Shown: piece by piece, positions 10,708 to 20,126 of the stretch
Layout: each line of letters starts with the position of its first letter
Numbering within the stretch: the stretch's first letter is position 1
NCBI GenBank assembly: GCA_024195585.1
Contig: SWBL01000509.1
Span: forward strand, 1 to 26,014
Reading direction: 5' to 3'
Origin: Aureobasidium sp. EXF-3400
Lineage: Eukaryota > Ascomycota > Dothideomycetes > Dothideales > Saccotheciaceae
DNA length: 26,014 bases
Notes under the pieces: generated by a model
What the model was told of the DNA's origin: nothing
Databases searched by the model: none
Seen by the model: the letters and a program-made list of their open reading frames with translations, nothing else
Program-made: the position numbers and the translations under genes

Positions 10708-11503
10708 GTGTGCTCCATTCCAAATCCAGAGTCGTCGGACCTGGACGGTGGCGCTCGACTGCAAGCCTTTTCTTCAGGACGGCCCTCTTAATGTATAACA
10801 TACCTCCGAAGGCTTGAGCAATGTGCATAGGGCGCAACGATCGCTCTGTCGCGGATCATCCGGGGATCAACTCTCGTCACACAGTTGGGCGGAGGGTGGG
10901 CTTTCTCCATGTTTCAGCCTCTTGCGCGCCACCAACACCATGAACAGCAGCAGCGTCACTCCATGATCGTCGCCTCAAAAGGCTTGTCTTTTTGTTTCAT
11001 CTTTTCTGTACGCACTGCTTTCCTGAATTGGAAAGAACGATGTGTCAGTTTTCTCTTCTTCTGCTTTCCTATTCTGGACGATGGCTTGGTTTGGTTGAAG
11101 AATCTTGAGAGATTCGAGTAGTACACATGATTGTTTCTCTGTTTTGAATCTCCTGGCAGTTGAAGTATTGTTTTGGTTGCTTTTGTTTGCTTTTTGTTTG
11201 GCTAGGTGTTCTTGGATCTACTCTCTGGGAGGTTTGGGTAGGAGGTTGCATTGCGAGTCTTGTATGATTTTTAACGAAAAAGGAAAAGAAAAAGGATAGA
11301 GTCTGGATCTAGTTATAGCATAGTTCATACCGCGACAGTTGTCCACTTATGTAGATATTCAAATATAGAGGTATATCTTCTTCGATCTAAATTCTCTTAT
11401 GAGTGCAATTTGGTGATCAAGACATGGTAAAGAAATCTAACACTATCAAACCGAGAACCACAACTACTATTGCTCCATATCTTCCTCGCATCTGCCTCTA
11501 TTT
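10708..11503. other. Convergent intergenic region, about 0.8 kb
   Basis: It lies between the 3' ends of the polyglutamine gene (+) and the kinase gene (-), so it should hold two 3' UTRs and terminators. It is T-rich on the + strand at 10980-11210 and AT-rich at 11300-11460. A small open frame at 10885-11121 has no sign of being a gene. Confidence 0.5.
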
Positions 11504-13984
11504 TCAGCGAGAGGGTAGAAATTCACTTCCGCTGCTGAGACTCGGTCCACTCGAGCCATCCATTGGATCGTCGTCGTAATCGTTCTCTTCGGCCTCGTCA
11601 TCTTCATCGGGAGCATCTGGAAGATCGTCATCTTCATCCTCATCTTCATCTTCTTCTTCCTCCTCCTCTTCTTCTTCTTCACTTCCATCGTCATACAACT
11701 TCCCCTTCCCAGCCTTTGGATCCTCATCCTCATCCTCAGAACTCGACGATTCCTCGTCGCTCGAGGTTGGCACCACCATACCTCCTACCTTAGCTTTGAC
11801 CTTCTTCTCTTTTGGCAACGGTGGAACGTCAGCAAAGAAGTCGCCCATTTGGAATTTCTTATTCGGCGTCCAGTGCAGTAGTGCTGTGTGCAAGTCAAAC
11901 TCGTTACAAGACGGTGCTGTGGCCATTTCTCTCCAGCGATATTCGTGCTCGTAGAAGTTTGCGAGAATCTCCCTTGGTGTGGGACCTAAATTAAATTTAC
12001 AGTTAGCATAGGTTCGTGAGGTTAGGTACCGCAACTGTGTTGGTTACTGCGCTCAGTACCGTCCTGGAAGGTGACCACACGATTCGACGGACAACTAGCA
12101 CAGAGCGAAGCAAAACTCCAGGACTCTCGCGATATATACACGTGCAGCTAAACTTACGATTGTTGGGGTCTGTGGATAGCATTGCCCTGAGCAAATTCAG
12201 AATTTCATCACCGTAGTCGACACCACCCAAATCGACCAGTGAATCCATGTGTTCTTCATCCAGGTCATAGTCCTCGTAATTTATAATGTCTGGTTCCTCC
12301 AGTCTCATGAGAGCTACAATCGATCTTGCAACATGCCAGACCTATTGCGACATTAAACGTCAGTCTTAGAGTCCCGTATCTGCTGGCCTTTTTCCGATCT
12401 GCAGGTTCGAGAGGCACAACTCACATTTGTGGCATTACTACACTCCCATAACTTCTGACCATAGACATGCTCCTTGTCCATCTCGGGTGGAACGTAACCC
12501 CATGTGAACGCATCGCTCCAAGACGATGGGTTATTGGAGTCACCTTTCCGCGAGATGCGTGCAGAGCCAAAATCGCCAATCTTTATAGCAACGTTAGAAT
12601 TTGTTCGGAAGACCATGTGTATTATAGAAGTACTGACCTTGCAGATGGGATACTTTGGAAATTCCTGTGGGTCTGGCTTGGTCATGAAAACTAACTGCGT
12701 GTCAGTAGACTGTACCTGATGCCGTTTATATCTTACTCACTATTTGCTGGTTTCATGTCCCTGTACCACTGGTTAGTTACAGTATTGTATTCGTGCTGCC
12801 AACCGTTACTTACTTGTGAACCACAAAATCATTCCGGTAACGTTGCAGTGGTATGTTTTCCATGCGATGGAGGGCGATGGCCATCTGCTTCAAGAAGTAC
12901 CAAACGAAAGGTTCAGGGACTCCTTCTCCAGCTGGTACCTCAACCGACACCGGATCCTTCTCACTCCCAGAGTCTGTTTCAGACTGTGTGAGGACGTGCC
13001 GACTATGCCAAATTTTCAGCTTCCAAATACCAGTTGTGTGCAATCTGTGAACACCTACTATTTGTTTCTCTGTGCATTTATCAAATTGAAGAGATCACCA
13101 CCTTCACAGTATTCCATGTAAACCCTACTGACTCGCCACGTAGGATTGATAGAATGGCTGATGTATTTGACAAGATGTCGTTCCCAATTCTTGGGAGTGG
13201 GCAAGGTCAACAGCTTATGCGTGATTGATTCTCGAGGATCACAATAAGATCTTTTCTCCTCCCAGAAATCCTCATCATTCCAGTCTTCTTTGCTCCAGGA
13301 ATCTTTGACGACAACACGCTCAGTGATTTTCTGTTCCGAATCGACCCTGACGAACAGTCTTGCGCATCTGAATCAAGATACTGTTAGCATGTTTCTTGTG
13401 CAAGAGTGCTAAAGATACAGACGATAGTCCAAAAGCCATGTGCTGGCTCTCGACCTGTACTGTCTGTACCGTCACCTTACGTACCCTTGACCTCCGCTTC
13501 CGAGCTCGCCCTCGACACCGATCCAACCTTCATGTAGCCTGTTGACACTCTTGAACAAGTTCGCCATCTTCTTTTTGAACTCATTTTTCTCACCGGTATT
13601 CATACGTTTAGATTTAGACTTGGGTTTGGATTCGGGCGGGGGTTCACGTTTAGGTTCTTCTGGTACCGCTTGAGCTTGAGTCGGCCTCCAAGCAAGATTA
13701 TCGCCGTAGTTTGGGTGAATCCATCCGTTGTTGTCATATACCAGATCTTCGGCTAGACCCTTGTAATCGAGATCTTCAAGTTCGATATGGGGTATCTCGG
13801 TCTCGTCATCCGCTTTGCCTCCAGCAGCACCAGGAGCAGGATCATCGCCCGCCATACCGGCATCTCCAGAGGCAGGCGGCGCATCGTACATCTCTTCATC
13901 GTCATCTGAGTCCTTGTCTAGGCGAGGTTTCTTGGCTCCACCTGCTGCTGACCCGTCGCTTTCCCGAGCATGTTTCGGTGCCAT
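11504..13984 (-). CDS. Divergent Ser/Thr protein kinase with acidic C-terminal tail
   Basis: Eight exons (+ coordinates): 13485-13984, 13059-13367, 12814-13002, 12741-12760, 12638-12690, 12425-12580, 12158-12341 and 11504-11985. Introns run from 50 to 172 nt; the spliced frame gives 630 residues. Kinase landmarks: Gly-loop GSGGQG 162-167, VVVKD with Lys188, MEYCEGGDLF before an insert, catalytic loop HKDMKPAN 332-339 (HKD in place of HRD), DFGSA 360-364, PPE 388-390, DPNNRPT with Arg471. In subdomain IX the usual DxWxxG reads NVWHVA. All core catalytic residues (Lys188, Asp334, Asn339, Asp360) are present, so activity is plausible. The N-terminal 150 residues are charged, with KKPR and KPKSKSKR basic clusters that could be nuclear signals. 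Residues 546-613 are extremely Asp/Glu-rich. The substrate is unknown; resemblance to NEK-like or fungal-specific kinases is only general. Confidence 0.82.
11600..11700 (-). repeat. GAA/GAG/GAT purine-rich tract encoding the acidic tail
   Basis: On the + strand this is a CT-rich low-complexity run (TCTTCTTCC-type). On the coding strand it gives ten consecutive Glu, then alternating Glu-Asp. Such tracts are slippage-prone. Confidence 0.7.
12741..12760 (-). other. 20-nt microexon carrying the kinase catalytic loop
   Basis: The exon is bounded by introns of 53 nt (12761-12813, GTAAGT, CTAAC branch site, CAG) and 50 nt (12691-12740, GTGAGT...TAG). It encodes most of K-DMKPAN-I, including the catalytic Asp. 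Frame and motif continuity support it strongly: skipping it would remove the catalytic base and shift the frame. Confidence 0.75.
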
Positions 13985-14526
13985 GATTAGCTTTCGATCC
14001 AGTGAGTTGTTGGTAAGTAGGTGGTGAGATTCTGTGGCTCTGGCAGGATGGCATATACCCGGCGCCTTACATGTGTTCCGACAATTTTATTATGTCTTTG
14101 TTCGAGCCGGATTCGGCTGACTTCGTTTTCCTAGACATGACACTTTCTTTGATCGCTGGAGTCGCAGAACTCGACTGCTTTCGGCCACGACCGTAATGGA
14201 TGTCCACAAGGAATGTGTGTCTGGGAAGTGATGAATTGATGAAAACCATTGTTGTTGAATAATGGTACGAGAATCAATCGACAAAGCTTGGGTTATTCTT
14301 CCAAGGTTGGTCGAACGAGGAAAGAGCGAGCGTTGGTGGACGTCGTCAAAGGAGGACCGAATTACAACATTCCTCGGACGTCGGCAGAATAACTGAGTTC
14401 GCTTGCCTGTTCAGTTTTTAGACAATGCATTGTTTTATCTAGCGGGTATAACTTTATCAGCTGATTTACCAAAAAATTGTGAAACCAGATGCCAGAGCAT
14501 GGTGCTCCATTCAAGGATCCCGAAAT
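13985..14526. other. Intergenic region between two - strand genes
   Basis: It should contain the kinase promoter (just right of 13984) and the 3' end of the CoA ligase gene (left of 14527). Short open frames at 14067-14284 on the - strand have no recognisable content. The stretch 14410-14480 is AT-rich, as expected near a fungal 3' end. Confidence 0.45.
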
Positions 14527-16270
14527 CTACAATTTGGCTTTCTGACCCTTCTTCGCCTCTTCCTCAGCCTGGGCTTTCAAGACTCGTCGCAGAATCTTGC
14601 CACTGATGCTTTTGGGAATCTGGTCTACAAACTTGACACCACCTCTCAGCTTCTTATGGTTTGCGACCTTTGCGCCAATCCAGTTGACAATGTCGTCTTC
14701 GAGAGCCTTGCCTGCTTCAACGCCTTTGCGTGGTACGACATATGCTCTAGGAACTTCTGTCGCGAGGTCTTCTCTGTAGATGCCAATGACTGCGACGTCG
14801 TCAATTTTCTCGTGTGCGACCAGGTAGCCTTCCAACTCTGCTGGTGGTACTTGGAAACCCTGTACAAAACACGTCAGATCCGCGTCTATTTCTCACCGTA
14901 TTGAATAGTATACCTTGTATTTGATCAACTCCTTGACACGATCGGTGATGAAAAAGTTGTTGTCCTTGTCTTGGAAGCCCACGTCACCAGTCTTGAAGTA
15001 GCCGTCCGATGTTAGTGCATTTGCAGTACCCTCGGCATTGTTCAAGTAGCCCAGGAAAATGTTAGGTCCCTTGAGCCATAGTTCACCGACCTCACCCACA
15101 GGCACCTCCTTTTCTTCTGGCGACATGTATTTGGCAGTCATGTTGGGTAGCAAAACGCCGACACTGCCTACTGTGCTCTGCCAGACATCCCATTGCTGAG
15201 TGTGAGTACACGGCGAGGTCTCGCTCAGACCGTAGCCTTGTTTCACCTTGAGCTTTGTGCGGTCATACACGGCATTTACGAGCTCTTTGGTCAAAGGTGC
15301 CGCTCCAGAGTTCATCATGCGTATCGTACTAAGATCGTACTTGTCGACAACAGGATGCTTGCTCAGGAGCAAGACTACCGGAGGTGCAACGTAGCTGAAG
15401 GTGATCTTCTCTTCTTGTGTTATCTTGCAAAAGTCCTCGATATCGAATTTGGGCATGACAACTGTTCGGCAGCCTTTGTAGAAGCTCACGTGCAAAATAA
15501 CGGTCAAGCCATAGATATGGAAGAATGGAAGGAAGGCAAGGATCCTGTCTGCCGGAGTCAAGGGCGATTCGGCTGTGCTGACTTGAAGCGTGTTTGCAAT
15601 AATGTTCTTGTGACACAACATGACACCCTTGGGAAGACCGGTGGTGCCGCTAGAGTAGACCAAGAAAGCCAGATCCTTCTCGGGATCAACCTTTGTACGT
15701 CTGTAGCGATTGGTACCGGCGGTGTTGCGGATAGAGGTAAAGTGCTTGACTCGGATGTCTGGGTCTTTCTGGTCGCCGATCAAAATAATTCGGTCTTCCG
15801 GTAGGCCGACCTTCTTTGCGGCGGCCCGAGCAGTGTCAATGACAGGCCATTGTGTGATCAGAGCCTTTGCGCCCGAGTCTTTGAGCTGGAAAGCCAACTC
15901 ATCTGCGCTGTAGCCGGGGTTGGCGGGAGAGACAGTTGCTCCTGCCCAATGGGCACCCCACATGACGATGGGAGTATCGATGGAGTTGGGGGTGAACATG
16001 GCAATGACATCGCCCTTCTGCCAGTCCCAGGCACCCTTGAGGCCTTTACCGAAGTCAATGGCGGCATTGCGTGCTTGTGCAAAGGTGTATGAACGTTTGG
16101 TGTATGCATCTTGCAAGACAACTGCAAGTGTGTTAGTCAATGGTGATGACGGTTCACTTGGAAAGCATACCGTGATCGTCTGGATATGGCTTATCCTTTC
16201 GTTCGAACAAGAAATCCCAAAGGCCGACGTTTGGGACTTGCATGCGGGGGTATGGGGACTCGGTAGGCAT
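14527..16270 (-). CDS. 4-coumarate-CoA-ligase-like acyl/aryl-CoA synthetase with peroxisomal signal
   Basis: This adenylate-forming enzyme should activate an aromatic or fatty acid to acyl-AMP and then to the CoA thioester. Exons 16171-16270, 14914-16121 and 14527-14859 are separated by introns of 49 and 54 nt with CTAAC and CTGAC branch sites; the product has 546 residues, normal for 4CL-like proteins. Motifs: YSSGTTGLPKG at 189-199, YGLSETSP at 330-337, GYLNN, TGDVG at 411-415, and [20 protein letters not shown] across the last splice. The catalytic Lys is at 524 in SISGKILRR. The C-terminus AKL is a type-1 peroxisomal targeting signal, as in plant and fungal 4CL-like ligases. The substrate cannot be read from the sequence. 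It is divergently transcribed from the Atp11 gene, and a CT-rich coding-strand leader sits just before the start. Confidence 0.93.
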
Positions 16271-16685
16271 TGTGGTGGATGAGGGGAGGGACGAGTTTAC
16301 AGAGAAAGATGAAAGCAGAGAGATAGGAAGAGGGAGAACAGGAGAAAAGATACGATCAACGCTCAGACATAAGGTCGTGTGCCGAATAGCCAGGACGATA
16401 CACTCGGTCCAGTGCACCGTGAGTGGCTCGATTTTGGCGGCATCGTCACTGACACACTGGCAAAAAGTGAGCCCCGCATACAACAACCGGGGGTCGTGTT
16501 TGCGGAGAGGCTTGATTGTGATGACGGGGCGCCCGGGGAAGCGTAGACGAGCCGCGGTATACTGCTTTAGCATCCCGGAGGTAGCCGGTGGCCGAAAGCG
16601 GCAATTTGCCAAGTATAGCATAAATGTGCTGGTGAATATTGTCACAATAGGAATAATTCCTGGAAGTTGCAGTAAACGTTCAAAC
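16271..16685. promoter_or_regulatory. Divergent promoter region between the CoA ligase and Atp11 genes
   Basis: These 415 bp separate two outward-facing start codons. On the ligase strand a pyrimidine-rich run (complement of the GA-rich stretch about 16285-16350) lies immediately upstream of the ATG, typical of fungal leaders. The Atp11 side is AT-richer from about 16600. No clear TATA box is seen. A frame open across this region into Atp11 is not supported as coding. Confidence 0.5.
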
Positions 16686-17636
16686 ATGGCATCGCTAGTA
16701 TCACCGACTCGTCACATAGCCAGAGTATTCGCACCGACCGGACGACTCACGCAGCGACGATGGGCGCAGGTCCACGACATTCGCTTCTTGGCCACGCACC
16801 AGAAGCCGGACCAGAGAGTGCTTGACAAGTACAAGGCCAAGCTGGAGCAAAAGGCAAAGCAGGAGGGCCACGGCGATGTCGACAAGCTCAAGTCGGCGTA
16901 CAAGGAGAAGATTGTCGAGCTCCGACAGCAGGCCATAGTCCCTGGCGCCAACGCCCCTCTGCACGCCGCCATCGACACTCCCACAACACCCAATGCTCCC
17001 TTCCAGCCCCCTCCGCCGCCTCAACCCCAGTCGCAATCACAGCAGTCGCCAAAGTCGTCTGCATCAGCCGAGGAGAAGGCTGGCATCAAGACGCTAGCAT
17101 CCTTTATCGACGTGGCAAAGACAAAAGAGCTGCCTCAGAAAGAGATTGAATATATCTGGAGACTGCGTCACGCCAGCTCTCCCAGCTCTTTGTGCGCCGT
17201 CGTGCCCACCCCTATCTACCAGCACATTGCCGGCGCTGCTCGCAAGCACCCTCAGTTCGTTCTGCCTCTGCCCAAGGAGGGCCAAGGTGCCGAGATCCAT
17301 TTCCTACAATGGACTTTCCCCTCGCCCACCACCTGCACTGTGCTTTTCACTGCTCTGGCTGAGTTCAAGCTCAAGGGCGAGTTTGCTCAGCCTCACACTA
17401 CTGTCACCCATCATCTGGATCTGGCCGACGACAAGGGCCTCGTTCTGCTCGAGGGCACTGTCCTCGAGGATAAACAAATTACCGTCGACGAAGCCAAGTG
17501 GCTGCTGATGTGTCTACAAAAGTTCTATGGAAAGGCTGCCGAGCAAAGTCCTCGCAGGAAGTTGATGGAGCAGTTCAGTCAGGGAGACAGCAGCTTCAAG
17601 ATTGAGGAGCTCCTAGAGGAGGCCGAAAAGTTCTAG
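16686..17636 (+). CDS. atp11: Atp11-type mitochondrial F1-ATPase assembly chaperone
   Basis: Atp11 binds free F1 beta subunits in the mitochondrial matrix and keeps them from aggregating until they pair with alpha. The single exon encodes 316 residues. The N-terminus MASLVSPTRHIARVFAP is rich in Arg and Ser with no acidic residue over the first 30 positions, a good mitochondrial presequence. A Lys/Glu-rich helical segment (about 40-80) precedes a Pro/Gln linker (FQPPPPPQPQSQSQQSPKSS). The conserved domain follows: KTLASFIDVAKTKELP, IEYIWRLRH, FVLPLP, then EIHFLQWTF and ending KFYGKA. The start is the first ATG downstream of the divergent promoter; the frame is open further upstream but without a credible start or coding character. 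The arylsulfatase gene follows 230 bp downstream in the same direction. Confidence 0.93.
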   Translation: MASLVSPTRHIARVFAPTGRLTQRRWAQVHDIRFLATHQKPDQRVLDKYKAKLEQKAKQEGHGDVDKLKSAYKEKIVELRQQAIVPGANAPLHAAIDTPTTPNAPFQPPPPPQPQSQSQQSPKSSASAEEKAGIKTLASFIDVAKTKELPQKEIEYIWRLRHASSPSSLCAVVPTPIYQHIAGAARKHPQFVLPLPKEGQGAEIHFLQWTFPSPTTCTVLFTALAEFKLKGEFAQPHTTVTHHLDLADDKGLVLLEGTVLEDKQITVDEAKWLLMCLQKFYGKAAEQSPRRKLMEQFSQGDSSFKIEELLEEAEKF

Positions 17637-17655
17637 ATCCGAACCCTGCCACCAA

Positions 17656-17661
17656 AATAAA
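17656..17661 (+). terminator. AATAAA poly(A)-signal-like hexamer after Atp11
   Basis: AATAAA occurs 20 nt past the stop codon, which would give a very short 3' UTR. The hexamer is used only loosely in fungi, so this is suggestive. Confidence 0.3.
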
Positions 17662-17866
17662 TGTACACTATCCTTGTAACAACATCAACCTCAATTCGCG
17701 AAACTTGTCAACACCACTTTTCCATGCGTCGCCCAGCCCGTTTGAAGCACGCCATCAAGGTCCGTCATCATCGAAGCGGGGTACCTGAGTACACAAACCA
17801 CTAGCCACTTCTTCCATCTTTCTAGCCTGTACCTCTCCAATTTATACTCAACCACAAAGCACCAGC

Positions 17867-19637
17867 ATGAAGTTGACACCTGTGGCTGCTTTGTGTGCCG
17901 CCGTCATTGGCGTCACAGGCCAACAGCAAGTACTCGGCCAACAGTCGGACCCCCCGAATATAGTCTTAATTCTGACTGATGATCAAGATGTTCATCTGTC
18001 ATCTCTTGACTACATGCCACTAGTTAAGAAGCATCTGGTCGACAAGGGTACTTATTATGACAAACACTACTGCACGACGGCCGTGTGCTGTCCAGCCAGA
18101 GTTACTTTGATGACAGGCAAAGCTGCCCACAACACAAACATCACAGACGTCAACCCGCCCTATGGCGGATATCCCAAATTCGTTAAACAGGGCTTCAATT
18201 CGGCATATCTACCTGTATGGCTTCAAGAGGCCAACTATAATGTCTACTACACTGGCAAACTGTTCAATGCTCACAACGTGGATAACTACAATTCACCTTA
18301 CCCAGCCGGTTTCACAAGCCACGTACGATTCTTCAAAACAGCAGCGCAGATGGAAGAACTTACAAGCTTCGCAGGACTTTTTACTGGACCCGTTTACCTA
18401 CAATTACATGAACAGCTCTTTTCAACGCAACCAAGACCCACCTCAAAGTTATGAAGGCCAATATGTCACAGACGTGCTAGCCCAAAAGGCCTACGGTCTC
18501 CTCGATGAAGCCGTGAATGCGAAGAACCCTTTCTTTCTCATGATCGCGCCGTCTGCCCCACACGCAGATATTCAGAATAACAGCGGTTCACTCACCTTTG
18601 ATGCACCCGTCTCAGCACCCAGACATGCAGATCTATTCAAAGACGTCAAAGTGCCTAGAACAGCAAATTTCAACCCTGACGTTCCCTCGGGAGCAAATTG
18701 GATCCGCTCTCTCGAAAGACAAAACGATACGAACGTCGAATGGAATGATCACTTCCATCGTCAACGCCTCCGTGCACTCCAAGCAGTCGACGAAATGGTC
18801 GATACCCTATTTTCACGCCTAGAATCGCATAATTTGCTTCAAAATACCTATATCATCTACAGTAGCGACAACGGCTTCCACATCGGCAATCACCGTATGC
18901 AACCCGGCAAATCCACTGGTTGTGAGGAAGACATCAACATTCCTTTGATCATCCGTGGTCCGAACGTCGCTCAAAACCAGACTACGCAGCTCGTGACCAG
19001 TCACACAGACATTGCAGCCACGATTTTTTCCCTGCTGGATATCCCTCTGCGCGAAGACTTTGACGGGAACCCCATCCCTGTAACCCAAAAAGCAATTGAA
19101 AAGGCAGAAAAGAAAAGACGTGAACACGTACAAGTCGAATACTGGGGCTTCGCTGGCGGTGAAGGTATCTACGATCGCAGGTTACATCAAAACAACACTT
19201 TTAAAGGAATCAGAGTTGTGGGAGAGGGCTATAATCTCTGCTATCAGATTTGGTGTACCAATGAACACGAGCTCTACGATATGAGCAACGATCCAGGACA
19301 AATGGCCAATTTGCTAGAAGATGGTGGGAAATCTCATACGTTGTTCGGGTTTCCAATTGAGAAAGTGGTGCAGAGATTGGATGCCCTTCTCATGGTGCAG
19401 AAGTCCTGTAAGGGAAAAATTTGTAGAGAACCTTGGAGGTCTTTGCATCCAGATGGTCGGGTGCAGAATCTGAAGGATGCAATGGCTGAGCGATGCGATG
19501 GATTCTACGAGGCGCAGGTCAAAGTTCAGTGGGATTACTGTCATAATGGCTACGTGCCTGAAGCCGAGGGCCCGATGTTCGAGGATGAGAGAGTAGAGTT
19601 TAGTAATTCCGGATTCATGTGGCCGGACTGGGTGTGA
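17867..19637 (+). CDS. Secreted arylsulfatase (formylglycine-dependent, type I)
   Basis: It hydrolyses sulfate esters and releases sulfate, outside the cell if the signal peptide is used. Exons 17867-18322 and 18375-19637 flank a 52-nt intron (GTACGA...CAG); splicing joins PAGFTSH to DFLLDPFTYNY and gives 572 residues. A hydrophobic N-terminus of about 18 residues (MKLTPVAALCAAVIGVTG) is a likely signal peptide. NIVLILTDDQD holds the paired metal-ligand Asp. CCPARVTLMTG at 74-84 fits the C-x-P-x-R sulfatase signature, so Cys74 should be converted to formylglycine; Ala replaces the more common Ser. SSDNGFHIG and the following Lys-containing PGKSTGCEED complete the active site. The length suits fungal arylsulfatases. 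Such genes are often induced by sulfur limitation; I saw no proven site for that control here. Confidence 0.93.
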
Positions 19638-20126
19638 GACACAGCATATCACCATACGTATCACTGTCAGACTGTCGGTGAAGAGCTGAGGTTTGCGCTG
19701 ACTATAATACAACGTGGAAAAATGTAAGCTTTAGCATCGCGCAGTGTTACCGTGAAACGTGAGATGCTTTCTCGAAGAGGTAAATGATGCAGATCATGCG
19801 AATAACCGGTGAGGATGCCCGATGGAACCTTCTAAGGGAAATGCCGCAGTTTCACTTTGAAATCCTTCAGTGGAGGACATTCTGGCTTTCTTTCTCCTTA
19901 TAATGAAAAGAGACTACTGCCGTCATCTGACTTGATCGTCAGCGGGAAAGACCGACTTGTCTTTCGATTGGGTGACCGAGGACACATCGTCCCTTCCGCA
20001 ATTAGAACTTAGAGTAAGACACATATATATATACAGTAGCGACCTGCTTCAACATCACCCGTCTTTTTGCGAACATTCATCAACTCTGAACAATTATCGA
20101 TCTTGAACACATAGCGGACTGCAATC
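19638..20126. other. Intergenic region with the promoter of the second adenylating enzyme
   Basis: It holds the arylsulfatase 3' flank and the upstream region of the next gene. The only clear element is the TATA run at 20023-20033. No open frame of note was seen. Confidence 0.5.
20023..20033 (+). promoter_or_regulatory. TATA box candidate for the second adenylating enzyme
   Basis: An ATATATATATA run starts 104 nt before the start codon at 20127. The stretch between it and the ATG is CT- and A-rich, so a leader of about 60-70 nt would fit. Confidence 0.5.

Noticed and set aside
16242..16685. Open frame running in phase from the divergent promoter into Atp11, suggesting a longer protein
   Set aside because: It has no credible ATG with coding character upstream, and it would bury the Arg-rich mitochondrial presequence that starts at 16686.
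18162..18374. Frame change within the arylsulfatase gene looking like a frameshift
   Set aside because: A 52-nt GT-AG intron (18323-18374) explains it and restores the family sequence exactly.
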